Below, in pieces: positions 8,422 through 18,790 of a stretch of 64,000 bases of DNA. Both the position numbers and the translations under genes were made by a program. Within the stretch, counting starts at the first letter, position 1. Each line of letters begins with the position of its first letter. The notes under the pieces were generated by a model that made no database searches, had not been told where the DNA came from, and saw only the letters and a list, made by a program, of their open reading frames with translations. This DNA is from Dongia deserti (lineage in GTDB: Bacteria > Pseudomonadota > Alphaproteobacteria > Dongiales > Dongiaceae), in the NCBI RefSeq assembly GCF_003574735.1, contig NZ_QORW01000016.1, positions 1-64,000 of the forward strand. Reading direction: 5' to 3'.

Positions 8422-9866
8422 GTCCCTCGCCATCGGCGAACCGCCGCTGCCAGCCTGTCCAGCCGGGTGAACGGCACGGGCCGGCCCCAGCTTGCAACCA
8501 TATTCCGGATCTCCACGCGGTCGTTGGTCCGCACGCGCACATGATCGATTCCGCGCAAGGCGAACAGGCAAGCGGGGCATAGTATCACCACATGCCGGCG
8601 AACCCTGCCGCCGCGCGCCTTGCTGGCGCGTTCGACCGGGATCATCTTCAGCGCAAGGCCAGGCCCTTCGATCTTCAGATAAGCGTGACCCCGGGCGTGA
8701 TGGACATCGAATGAAAGATGTAGGCGCAGGCGGGCAAACGAGGTGGCGCCGGTCGGCACCGGAATCGCGATCTCCTCGCCCGGCTTCAGACGTGCGTGGC
8801 GGACCACGCGCGGCGATGTCTGGCCCAGCGGGGTAGCCGAACATGGCTGATCGCGAGCGATACGCATGGCGCGCGCAGACGCCACGATGCGTCGCGCCTC
8901 GAACTGTGCCGGATTTCGCGCGCCATAGCCTGTGGTGCGTGTCTCGAATTCGGTGAGCGAATGACTGCTCAACCGTTGTGTCAGCGCCCGTAATATATCG
9001 AGCGGCACCGGGCTGCCGATGCGTTCCCGCAGCATCAGCAGCGGTGCGGCGATGTACGGCTCTATCCGGCGCCTGCGAGCCTCGTGCAAGAGCAGATCCC
9101 AATCGATCTGGCCGGCGCGGATCAGCGGATCGACGTCGAGTGCCCAGTGGCCTGTATTCGACGCACCATACAGCAAGGATTGCCCCAATGTTACCAGCGC
9201 GAAGTCCGTGGGCGCAGGGCGGAGCACATCGACATCCAGAAAGCGGACCGGAAGCGCCCGGTCCCACAAGTCGAGATCCTGCCCCTCGTTGACACATTCG
9301 GCGAGCGCATGGCGGTGCAGATCGAATTCTCCTCGCGCGCCTGGAATTGGGCTACGAAGACCGATCGCATGCCTGTGCCGCAGGTTGTCGATGTTGGTGT
9401 CCTTTTGCCGTGCCCCGACCCAGCCTTCGCGCCTCGCAATGCCAACACCTCGCTCCCAATCCGCGGGATGAATCAGCACATCGATATCCCGCAGCGCGCG
9501 ATCTTGCGCCAGCGTCGGATCGGTCGAAAGCCGTGCTGCGCCTTTCATCAGCATCAGGCGCAGCCCCTCCGCCTGGAGAGCCGCAAGCAGCGGACGCACT
9601 GTGCCGAGGGTCATCTGGGTCTGGGTCCAGATGTAGCGGCGCGCGCCGACAAGGCGCGGATCCGGCGCCGCACCGGGCGCCAACGCGCGCATCCGGTGTG
9701 CGATGGCCGCCAACAGGCACACTTCGGCCCAGGCGGCATCGGCGAGATCCTGTCCCGCGTCCCACTGTCGCCATGCGCGCCGCGCCGTCTCGAGATCGGC
9801 CAGCGCCGCGATCAGCAGCAGAATCTGCCCTTCCGGCGGCCAATAGCGCCGGAGACATTCATGCAT
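8418..9866 (-). CDS. Nucleotidyltransferase-family protein with C-terminal beta-rich extension
   Basis: 482 residues. Core of the uncharacterised nucleotidyltransferase family (NTP_transf_5 type): GLRLMLMKGAARLS, RALRDIDVLIHPADW with the metal-binding DxD, and GEFDLHRHAL further on. From about residue 340 a separate basic, beta-rich domain (LRLHLSFDVHHARGHAYLKI) follows that is not part of the usual core. Such enzymes accompany HPr-kinase-like and PqqD-like genes, including lasso-peptide clusters. Convergent with the PqqD-like gene with a 4-base overlap at the stops. Reaction unknown: nucleotide or sugar addition to a phosphorylated acceptor is the best guess. Confidence 0.75.
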   Translation of the reverse strand: MHECLRRYWPPEGQILLLIAALADLETARRAWRQWDAGQDLADAAWAEVCLLAAIAHRMRALAPGAAPDPRLVGARRYIWTQTQMTLGTVRPLLAALQAEGLRLMLMKGAARLSTDPTLAQDRALRDIDVLIHPADWERGVGIARREGWVGARQKDTNIDNLRHRHAIGLRSPIPGARGEFDLHRHALAECVNEGQDLDLWDRALPVRFLDVDVLRPAPTDFALVTLGQSLLYGASNTGHWALDVDPLIRAGQIDWDLLLHEARRRRIEPYIAAPLLMLRERIGSPVPLDILRALTQRLSSHSLTEFETRTTGYGARNPAQFEARRIVASARAMRIARDQPCSATPLGQTSPRVVRHARLKPGEEIAIPVPTGATSFARLRLHLSFDVHHARGHAYLKIEGPGLALKMIPVERASKARGGRVRRHVVILCPACLFALRGIDHVRVRTNDRVEIRNMVASWGRPVPFTRLDRLAAAVRRWRGT

Positions 9867-9936
9867 GGATGGATTACCCCCTCACCCGGCGAGACCATAA
9901 TGGGTGCGGCGCGGCGACGCCAGTGCTCTTGGCGGA

Positions 9937-11574
9937 TCACCCAACGTTTCGGCTGAGTTCCTCCACCAGCACGCGGACGTTTTCCGAGTAATCCACCGGC
10001 GCGACCACCAGCTGCACGCCACCATCCCGGAATGCTGCTTCCAGGGCGGGGGCGAGGCCGTCTGCCGTTTCGACGCGTCGGCCCTTGGCGCCGTAGGATT
10101 CGGCATATCTGACGAAATCGGGATTGCCGAAGCCCAAGCCGAAATCGGGGAAGTGGTCCACCGCCTGTTTCCAGCGGATCATGCCATAGGCGTTGTCCTC
10201 GAGGATCAGGACCACGAGATTGAGCTTCAGCCGTACGGCCGTCTCCATCTCCTGGCTGTTCATCATGAAGCCGCCGTCGCCGCAGACCGCCATCACGCGC
10301 CGGTCGGGATATAGCATCGCCGCCATCATCGCGGATGGCAGGCCGGCGCCCATGGTAGCGAGCGCGTTGTCGAGCAGCAGGGTGTTGGCCACGTGCGTGC
10401 GGTAGTTGCGCGCGAACCAGATCTTGTACATGCCGTTGTCGAGGCAAACCATTCCGTCCTCCGGCATCACGTCGCGCACGTCGTGCACGATGCGCTGCGG
10501 CGTCAGCGGAAAGCGCGCCTCCTCCGCACGGTCGCGGATCCTGTCCAGGATCTCGTTGCGCAAGATGGCGAATTCCGGGTCGAGATGGAGCCTGCCTTCG
10601 ATCCGATCGGCGAGCAACGCAAGGCTCGGCCCGACATCGCCTACTAGCTCCGCATGGGGATAGAACACCTGCTCCACATGGGCCGGCGTGAAGCCGACGT
10701 GGATCACTTTCGGTCCTTTGGGGCCCATCAGGAATGGCGGCTTCTCCACCGTGTCGTGGCCGACGGAGAGGATCACATCGGCGCGGTCGATCGCACGGTG
10801 AACGTAATCGCGCTCGCTGAGCGCCGCCGTGCCCATATAGAGGTTGGAGCCGCCGGTGATCGCGCCCTTGCCCATCTGGGTGTTGAAGAACGGCAGGCGC
10901 GTACGCCGCACGAAATCGGACAGAGCTTCGGTCAGGCGCGGCCGATTGGCACCGGCACCCGCCATCAGCAGCGGACGCTTGGCTGCGAGCAGCATCTGCG
11001 TTGCGCGCTCCAAGGCCGCGGGATGCGCGACCGGCACCGGCACATCGTGCGGCGGCACCAGTGGTACATCCTTGATCTCCTCGCCGGCGATATCCTCCGG
11101 CAGCTCCAGCAGGACGGGGCCGGGGCGTTCCTCCATCGCCACGCGGAAAGCATCGCGCACCAGAGTTGGGATGCTGGCACCGTTCACGATGGTGCGTGCC
11201 ATCTTGGTGATCGGGCGCATGGTCGCGATGATATCGACGATCTGGAATCGCGCCTGCCGGCTGAACAGAATGCCCTTCTGGCCGGTCAGCATGATCATCG
11301 GCATCGCGCCGAGGTGGGCGTAGGCCGCACCGGTGGTGAGATTGAGCGCGCCCGGTCCCAGCGTGGTGATGCACACGCCCGGCCGACCGGTGAGGCGCCC
11401 GTGGGTCGCCGCCATGAACGCCGCCGCCTGCTCGTGGCGCGTCACCACCAGCTCGATGCGCGACCTGCGCAAGGATTCGACGACATCGAGATTCTCCTCG
11501 CCCGGCACGCCGAAAATCCGCTCGACGCCCTCGTTCTCCAGAGCCGCCACCAGCAAATCGGAACCCTTGATCAT
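9937..11574 (-). CDS. Acetolactate-synthase-like thiamine diphosphate enzyme
   Basis: 545 residues from ATG 11574 (a GTG two codons earlier is possible). Three-domain ThDP enzyme: FGVPGEENLDVVESL with the catalytic glutamate region HEQAAAFMA near residue 50, a central FAD/nucleotide-type domain, and the ThDP motif CGDGGFMMNSQEME with EDNAYG near residue 435. The sequence is close to the acetolactate synthase large subunit of the stand-alone (catabolic-like) kind, joining two pyruvates. No regulatory small-subunit gene adjoins, which fits that type. A related ThDP enzyme is encoded at 36150. Confidence 0.8.
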   Translation of the reverse strand: MIKGSDLLVAALENEGVERIFGVPGEENLDVVESLRRSRIELVVTRHEQAAAFMAATHGRLTGRPGVCITTLGPGALNLTTGAAYAHLGAMPMIMLTGQKGILFSRQARFQIVDIIATMRPITKMARTIVNGASIPTLVRDAFRVAMEERPGPVLLELPEDIAGEEIKDVPLVPPHDVPVPVAHPAALERATQMLLAAKRPLLMAGAGANRPRLTEALSDFVRRTRLPFFNTQMGKGAITGGSNLYMGTAALSERDYVHRAIDRADVILSVGHDTVEKPPFLMGPKGPKVIHVGFTPAHVEQVFYPHAELVGDVGPSLALLADRIEGRLHLDPEFAILRNEILDRIRDRAEEARFPLTPQRIVHDVRDVMPEDGMVCLDNGMYKIWFARNYRTHVANTLLLDNALATMGAGLPSAMMAAMLYPDRRVMAVCGDGGFMMNSQEMETAVRLKLNLVVLILEDNAYGMIRWKQAVDHFPDFGLGFGNPDFVRYAESYGAKGRRVETADGLAPALEAAFRDGGVQLVVAPVDYSENVRVLVEELSRNVG

Positions 11575-11723
11575 GTTCACCCCGAACTTCGCCCAAAAGC
11601 CGATGCGGCGAACAGCGGCCGCCGTTGGCTGTTTAAGGGACAGGTCAAACGACGCTCTAAACTACGCTCGCCGTGCCGGCTTGGGAATCGCAGGCTGAGG
11701 CGGCGACGATTAGGAGGATAACG

Positions 11724-12146
11724 ATGATCAAGACCTTATTGATATTCGGAACGGCCGTCGGATTGGTGGCGGCGGCTAGCGGGGCAAGCGCTGGCGCCTG
11801 CACGGCGGAAATCGAGGCGCTGCAAAAGCAACTCTCCAGCAGCGATGCCGGAATGGGTCCGACCGGCACCGGCCAGGTCGTCGAATCCGGCCGGCTTCAT
11901 CCGCCGACCAATGCGATGAACGAGGCGGCCGAGGGCACGGCTACCTCATCTGAGGATGTGCTGAGCCAGAATGTGGGCGAGCCCACCGATGCTGAAGCGG
12001 CCCAGACGGGCGAGTTCGACGCCTCCGCGGCTCCCCTGCAGGCAGAAGCCGCGCTGGAGCGCGCTCGGCAGTTCGATCTGGCCGGCAACGAAGCCAGCTG
12101 CATGAACGAAGTCGCCAAGGCGAAGGCGCGGCTCGATATTCAATAG
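11724..12146 (+). CDS. Small secreted two-cysteine protein, paralogue 4
   Basis: 140 residues, the shortest family member. ATG 11724 follows TAGGAGGATAACG, an excellent ribosome-binding site. Signal peptide ends GASAGA, then CTAEIEALQKQLSSS. The middle is short and Ser/Thr/Glu-rich. C-terminal block: ALERARQFDLAGNEASCMNE and AKAKARLDIQ, with the second cysteine. Upstream, GGCTGTTTAAGGGAC (from 11627) recalls the CTGTTTGCTAAGGGA before paralogue 1. It sits between the divergent ThDP enzyme and the convergent large membrane protein. Function unknown. Confidence 0.75.
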   Translation: MIKTLLIFGTAVGLVAAASGASAGACTAEIEALQKQLSSSDAGMGPTGTGQVVESGRLHPPTNAMNEAAEGTATSSEDVLSQNVGEPTDAEAAQTGEFDASAAPLQAEAALERARQFDLAGNEASCMNEVAKAKARLDIQ

Positions 12147-12174
12147 GTGAACCGAGGGGCGCCGTTCGATCTGG

Positions 12175-14628
12175 TCACTTGCGCCCGCCTGGAGCGGGCT
12201 TGAGGGTTGGATTCGGCGGTCGGCCCTGTGGATTCAGTGTGTCCGCCAAGGTTTCGAACATCTGCTCGAGGGTTGGCGGCATGAACGGCCTCGGCTTTCT
12301 TTGGACGGCTCTCTGCGGCGAACTGGCAGCCGCCCGGGGAGCAGACGCTTTCGGCTTCAGCTGCGGAATCAAAGTCGGCCTCAGACCTTCCGGAGCGCCT
12401 TGCTGGCTGGCAGCAGAAGCGCCATCGATCGGGACTGTCGCGGTTCCCACTGTCGGCGGCCGCAGAAACGGCGCCGGCTTGCCATCAGGCACGAACGGCC
12501 GCGCAACCATCGGGGGCCCCTGCCAAGCCGCCCTGCCCGCTTCCTGCTGACTGGCGAGATTGACCATCGGACCCTCCGCCGAATCCTGCGGCGGCGGAGG
12601 AGCGGAGATCGGTGCGTCATTGAGTTCGCCGCCGTCGCGGACTGGGCCAAGTTTCGCCTGTTGTTCCGCAGCTTGTTCCGGAGCCCTCTCGCCAGCTTCA
12701 GGCTTGATGACCGGCTCTGGCAAGTTCGCGACCTCGGGATCCTGAGCCTCGCCGGTGGATAGAGTCGCGTGGCTGGCGGATTGCGTTGGCTTCTCAGGCG
12801 ATGGATTTTCGCCCGGGGCTTGGCCGCTGGGCGAAGTTGCGTGCGCGGCTGATTGTGTCGGCTTCTCAGGCGACAGATCCTCGGCCGGGGACTGGCTGGT
12901 CTGGCTCTGGAGCGGCAGCGGAATCGGCTCCATCGCGACATCGTCGGTTCGCGACTCTTGGCGCTTATCCTGCAGAAGCGCCGCCGGCGCAGTGATCCCG
13001 ATGATCAGCAGCACCGCACCCAAGCTGATCGCCCAGTTTGTTTTGTGCCGCTCGTGTCCGGCGCTCGTGGCGATCGGCGGCAGAACGTCCCATTCTTCCG
13101 GCTCGCTGTGCGGGAAGATCCGCCGATGCGCTGCCATCTGCGGGTCGGCACGCAGGGTGTCAAGCCGCCGCGCCTCGATGCGCGTCTGCATGGCAGGCAG
13201 CTCGATCTGACGTTTGAGATGAGGGGCTTCCGCTTCGACAGCCGCAGGCGGAGCCTTGTCCTGCTTGCGCTTTCTGACGACGGGCTCGTCGAACGTCGGC
13301 TCCCGACGGCCGGATGCCGCCTCAAGTGCCTCGATCGTAAGACCTAACGCCAGCCTGGAAGTCTCCGTGCCCTCGTCCTGTTCCTTCGCCGCCATAGGCC
13401 GAGCTGCAGCCGGCTCGGTCGCGGGCGGTTCGTCCACAGGCTCATCGAACGTCGGCTCCCGACGGCCGGAAACCCGTTCGAACGCTTTGATGGACGGTGC
13501 CGTTGCTGCCGGCATCTCTACGGCCCCGCCTGCGTCGTGCGATTCCGTCACGCTTGGCGCAGCCGGAGCCTCGTCGACGGCTTGTGCCACATGCGCCGAC
13601 TCATCAAACGTCGGCTCCTTGCGGCCGGCCATTTCGTCCAACGCCTCGATCGGCGGTACGGCCGGTGCGAACTGTGGCACTTCCTGCGGGCGATCGAAAT
13701 CCTGCTGTTCGGCCGGTGCTGCTGATGTTGCCCCGTGTCTTTCGACAGCGGACGAGTCGTCAGTCCGTGCTACCTCGAAATCGCGCGCGGCCATCCAGCG
13801 AGCCTTGATATCGCGAGCCTTGGCACGACGCATCTCGATCGTATCGGTCTCGTCGGCCGGCGTGGCATCAGGCGTGACCTGCGCCGTCGCCTGCTGGCCA
13901 ATCTCGCGCGTCTTACTTGATCCAGTGTTCGGCGCGACTGAAGGCACCGGGCCTCCGGTCACATCAAGAGACGATACGTCCTTTGTCTTGGCTTCTATCG
14001 GACCTGCATCGCGTTCTGGCGTCTCGACTGCGGGTGCCGATGCGATGCCGGATACCGACTCCGACACTGCCGCGAGCGGCATGTCGCTGCGCCGCTCCTC
14101 GCTTTCGTGTGTGGCGATTGAACCTGTGTTGCCGCTCTCGGCCGCGGGAACCGGCGCCCGTTCGGTAGCAGATGGTGTGACCCGACCGGTCGTGGTTCGC
14201 ACACGTGCCGGGGATTGCTTCAAGCTCGGCGGCGGCGGCATGGCGCGCTGGATCGAGGGCGACGCAAAGAGCGGCGCGCGTGTTTCGCTGCCGGCCGGCG
14301 GCGCAGATGGCGGAACGCGCTGCGGCCTTGGCGCTTCGGCGGGGCGGCTTTCCGCCGGGCGCGGCGGTTGCGCACTGTGCTCCGCGAATTTCGGCATGCG
14401 CGCTGGCTGCACCGGCGCGCCAAGGGGCGGCTGCTTCGCCTCGCCGGAGGGCGGGCTGTCTGAAGGCGTTGTGGCGGGCGTGCCATGAGAGCGGCCGCGC
14501 GCATGCTTCCAGGCCGCCATGCGTTTGGCGATTTCAGCCGCAACCTCTGTGTGGGAGCGCTTGGAAATGTCGAAGGGATTGCGCTCCTTATAGGTCCCCG
14601 GGGGCTTTGCGCTCTCGCCCGAACTCAT
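12175..14628 (-). CDS. Large Pro/Glu-rich single-pass membrane protein with internal repeats
   Basis: 817 residues, largely low complexity. The N-terminal motif FDISKRSHTEVAAEIAKRMA followed by AWKHAR (about 19-44) matches the 514-residue protein at 115-1659. Three copies of (S/A)GR(R/K)EPTFDE occur near residues 334, 387 and 439, each preceded by an I(E/K)A(L/F)-type helix. A single membrane segment lies at about 531-552 (NWAISLGAVLLIIGITAP). After it comes a tandem SPEKPTQSA-HAT repeat and a Pro-rich C-terminus ending in PTLEQMFETLADTLNP. Orientation suggests a long cytoplasmic N-terminal part. No enzyme domain. A candidate EcfG promoter lies 50-78 bases upstream. Confidence 0.65.
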   Translation of the reverse strand: MSSGESAKPPGTYKERNPFDISKRSHTEVAAEIAKRMAAWKHARGRSHGTPATTPSDSPPSGEAKQPPLGAPVQPARMPKFAEHSAQPPRPAESRPAEAPRPQRVPPSAPPAGSETRAPLFASPSIQRAMPPPPSLKQSPARVRTTTGRVTPSATERAPVPAAESGNTGSIATHESEERRSDMPLAAVSESVSGIASAPAVETPERDAGPIEAKTKDVSSLDVTGGPVPSVAPNTGSSKTREIGQQATAQVTPDATPADETDTIEMRRAKARDIKARWMAARDFEVARTDDSSAVERHGATSAAPAEQQDFDRPQEVPQFAPAVPPIEALDEMAGRKEPTFDESAHVAQAVDEAPAAPSVTESHDAGGAVEMPAATAPSIKAFERVSGRREPTFDEPVDEPPATEPAAARPMAAKEQDEGTETSRLALGLTIEALEAASGRREPTFDEPVVRKRKQDKAPPAAVEAEAPHLKRQIELPAMQTRIEARRLDTLRADPQMAAHRRIFPHSEPEEWDVLPPIATSAGHERHKTNWAISLGAVLLIIGITAPAALLQDKRQESRTDDVAMEPIPLPLQSQTSQSPAEDLSPEKPTQSAAHATSPSGQAPGENPSPEKPTQSASHATLSTGEAQDPEVANLPEPVIKPEAGERAPEQAAEQQAKLGPVRDGGELNDAPISAPPPPQDSAEGPMVNLASQQEAGRAAWQGPPMVARPFVPDGKPAPFLRPPTVGTATVPIDGASAASQQGAPEGLRPTLIPQLKPKASAPRAAASSPQRAVQRKPRPFMPPTLEQMFETLADTLNPQGRPPNPTLKPAPGGRK

Positions 14629-14677
14629 AAATCAATCCGTTCCATGTCTTTTGGCCAAAGTGATTTTGACCGGGTAC

Positions 14678-14706
14678 GGGAACGGTTGAAAGCCGCAGTC
14701 GTTCCC
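14678..14706 (-). promoter_or_regulatory. Candidate EcfG-type promoter, palindromic
   Basis: On the minus strand it reads GGAAC, 16 bases, CGTT, the consensus of alphaproteobacterial general-stress sigma factors (EcfG). The arms GGGAACG and CGTTCCC are exact inverted repeats, so the plus strand fits the same consensus, but only the minus direction faces a gene start (14628). Confidence 0.5.
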
Positions 14707-14729
14707 AAACGCGAGAGGTCACAGATCGC

Positions 14730-16163
14730 TCACAGATATGGCAGAAGCAGGCGCACCGCGCTGTCTCGCAAACGCTCCGGCGGGCTCCGCTCAGCCAATT
14801 CCGCCAGGGTCAATGGATTGGCTTGCCTCTGCGCGATCGCTTCGGTGACCTGCGCGCCAAATTGCGGGCAGCAGACTTCCATGTTGATCTCGAAATTGAG
14901 GCGCAGGCTGCGCAGGTCCCAGTTGGCGCTGCCGATCAGCGACCAGCCATCGTCGACGACGAACAATTTGGAGTGCTCGAAGGGCACTGGGGCGCGCCAC
15001 ACCCGCGCGCCGGCGCGCAGCAGCGGCGCGATATGGGCGCGCATTGCCCAATCCATCCAGGGGTGATCGCAGCATTCTGGAATGACCACATCCACCGTGA
15101 CTCCGGCCATTGCTGCCAGCACCAAGGCGCTCATCAGTCGTTCGTCCGGCAGGAAGTAGGGTGTCAGTATCTTGATGGAGCGCTGCGCACAGCCGATCGC
15201 CTGCAGCATGGCGAACTCGATCTTGTAGACATCCTGGTCCGGGCCGGAGGTGATGATGCGCGCCGCGGCCGTTCCCGTCTCCACCAGCGCCGGAAACCAG
15301 GCCGGGCCGCCCAGCCGCTCTCCAGTGCAGAAGTGCCAGTCGGTCGCAAAGGCCTCTGTGATCTGCGCCACCACCGGGCCGGTCACGTCGAAATGCATGT
15401 CGCGCACCGGATGCTTGGGATTCGCCGCCAGCACATTCGCCGCGCTGATGTTGATTCCGCCGATGAAGGCGCGCGTGCCGTCCGCGACCAGGATCTTCTT
15501 GTGGCTGCGCAGGTTGAGGAAGGCCATGCGCCACGGTACCAGCGTGTGCATGAAGCGGGCGACCGGAATGCCCGCTTCCACCAGGCGCTGGTAGACGGGG
15601 GAATACCAGTAGCCGCTGCCGATGCCGTCCACGATGACGCGGATCGCGACGCCGCGCGCCTTCGCCGCCGTCAGCGCGGCGATGAACTTCCCGCCGGCTT
15701 CATCGGGGTCAAAGATGTAGCTGGACAGCGCCACGCTCACCCGCGCGCTGGCGATCGCCTCGAGCATGGGCGGATAGGCCTCATCCCCGTTGCGCAGCAT
15801 GGTGACCGAATTGCCGAGCCTTGACGGCCGGCCGGTCAGGAAGCCGATCGCGCGCTCGAGCGGCGCGAAGTGATCGTGCCTGGGATTAAGGAAGGTTGCC
15901 GGATCGTCGACCCAGTCGGCACTGTGCCGCCGGCCGGCCCGGAAGGCACGACGCTGCACGCGGTTGACCCCGAACAGCAGATAGAGCGCGCTGCCGATGA
16001 TCGGCGACAGCCAGGCAAGGCCGATCCAGGCGATGGAGGCCGCAACGTCGCGCTTGCGCTCCAGGACATGCAGGGTGACGCCGCCAGCCAGCACGATATG
16101 GAGCAGCGGTCCCAGCACCGCCCCAATGGCTTCGAGATGGGAAATGAGTTCCTGACCTATCAC
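14730..16163 (-). CDS. cls: Cardiolipin synthase
   Basis: 477 residues. Two N-terminal membrane segments (about residues 10-60, ending LYLLFGVNRVQRR as in bacterial cardiolipin synthases), then two phospholipase-D-type HKD motifs: HKKILVADGT near 218 with GGINIS, and HSKLFVVDDG near 396 with GSANWD. Length and layout are those of the ClsA-type enzyme, which condenses two phosphatidylglycerols into cardiolipin and glycerol at the inner membrane. It sits 31 bases upstream of the ABC exporter stop on the same strand but probably has its own control. Confidence 0.9.
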   Translation of the reverse strand: MIGQELISHLEAIGAVLGPLLHIVLAGGVTLHVLERKRDVAASIAWIGLAWLSPIIGSALYLLFGVNRVQRRAFRAGRRHSADWVDDPATFLNPRHDHFAPLERAIGFLTGRPSRLGNSVTMLRNGDEAYPPMLEAIASARVSVALSSYIFDPDEAGGKFIAALTAAKARGVAIRVIVDGIGSGYWYSPVYQRLVEAGIPVARFMHTLVPWRMAFLNLRSHKKILVADGTRAFIGGINISAANVLAANPKHPVRDMHFDVTGPVVAQITEAFATDWHFCTGERLGGPAWFPALVETGTAAARIITSGPDQDVYKIEFAMLQAIGCAQRSIKILTPYFLPDERLMSALVLAAMAGVTVDVVIPECCDHPWMDWAMRAHIAPLLRAGARVWRAPVPFEHSKLFVVDDGWSLIGSANWDLRSLRLNFEINMEVCCPQFGAQVTEAIAQRQANPLTLAELAERSPPERLRDSAVRLLLPYL

Positions 16164-16194
16164 GAGGCGACTTGGCTATACGGCGCGGCGGCTG

Positions 16195-18060
<1,866 letters not shown>

Positions 18061-18090
18061 GGGTCAGACCCTGGCAATGTCATGCGAACC

Positions 18091-18187
18091 TGTCATTGCC
18101 GGGCCCAGAGCGCAGCGATGCGATCCGGCAATCCAAGCGGCAACCGCACAGCTACCAACTTGGATCGCCGGAAATTCGGCGATGACA
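18091..18187. repeat. Long imperfect palindromic element
   Basis: Left half has TGTCATTGCCG (18091-18101) and CCGGCAATCCAAG (18125-18137); right half has CTTGGATCGCCGG (18159-18171) and CGGCGATGACA (18177-18187), the reverse complements with few mismatches. A further CCGGGAAC/GTTCCCGG hairpin lies just to the right (about 18189-18213). It looks like a dispersed REP-like intergenic element; no second copy is evident in this window. Confidence 0.5.
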
Positions 18188-18234
18188 CCCGGGAACGGCG
18201 GTCCGGTTCCCGGCTCGGCATCAAAAACCGAAGC

Positions 18235-18597
18235 CTACTTCGCCACTTCGATCGAATCCACCCGGTCTGGATAGAAAGCGAGGTGGCCTGCGATCTCCTT
18301 CACCGCAGGATAGGGGTCGACATAGCTCCAAACCGCATTCTCGGCGCTCTTGTCGGCCCCTTTCAGGCTGAAATAGGTGGCGTCGCCCTTATAGGGGCAA
18401 TACGTCTTATGTGCCGTCGGCTGGAATAAGCTCATTTCAACATCTTCCCGCGGAATGTACTGCACGGGCGGATAGCTTGCTTCCTGCAGCGTGAAAGCGC
18501 GTATGCTGTCGGCGACGACGCGACCGCCGAACTTGACCTGCACGCGCGCGCTGGTTGGCGTGACCGTAATCGGATGATCGGCGCTGGGGGCTTTCAT
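18235..18597 (-). CDS. DUF427 family protein
   Basis: 120 residues from ATG 18597, chosen because GAAGAGGA lies just upstream; the longer upstream frame looks non-coding. Family signatures: VQVKFGGRVVADSIRAFTLQ near the start, YIPREDV, TYCPYKGDATYFS and a C-terminal YPAVKEIAGHLAFYPDRVDS. DUF427 proteins are small beta-rich proteins of unknown biochemical role, widespread in alphaproteobacteria and actinobacteria. Single gene, convergent context unclear; the preceding lipoprotein gene lies upstream on the same strand. Confidence 0.85.
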   Translation of the reverse strand: MKAPSADHPITVTPTSARVQVKFGGRVVADSIRAFTLQEASYPPVQYIPREDVEMSLFQPTAHKTYCPYKGDATYFSLKGADKSAENAVWSYVDPYPAVKEIAGHLAFYPDRVDSIEVAK

Positions 18598-18790
18598 GTG
18601 CAATCCTCTTCGAAACATAGACCGGGCACCGGCCGTCATAGTTCGGCCGGACCACCTCTCATATAGATCGCGGCTTCGGCGACACCAAGGCCCGGACGCG
18701 CTTCGGGCTTGCTCCACGACCCGGCCGGACCGCAGGGGCAAGCCCGTCGCTGCTCCATGCAAGGGCCTGCGGCGCCGCGCAGGCCAACCC

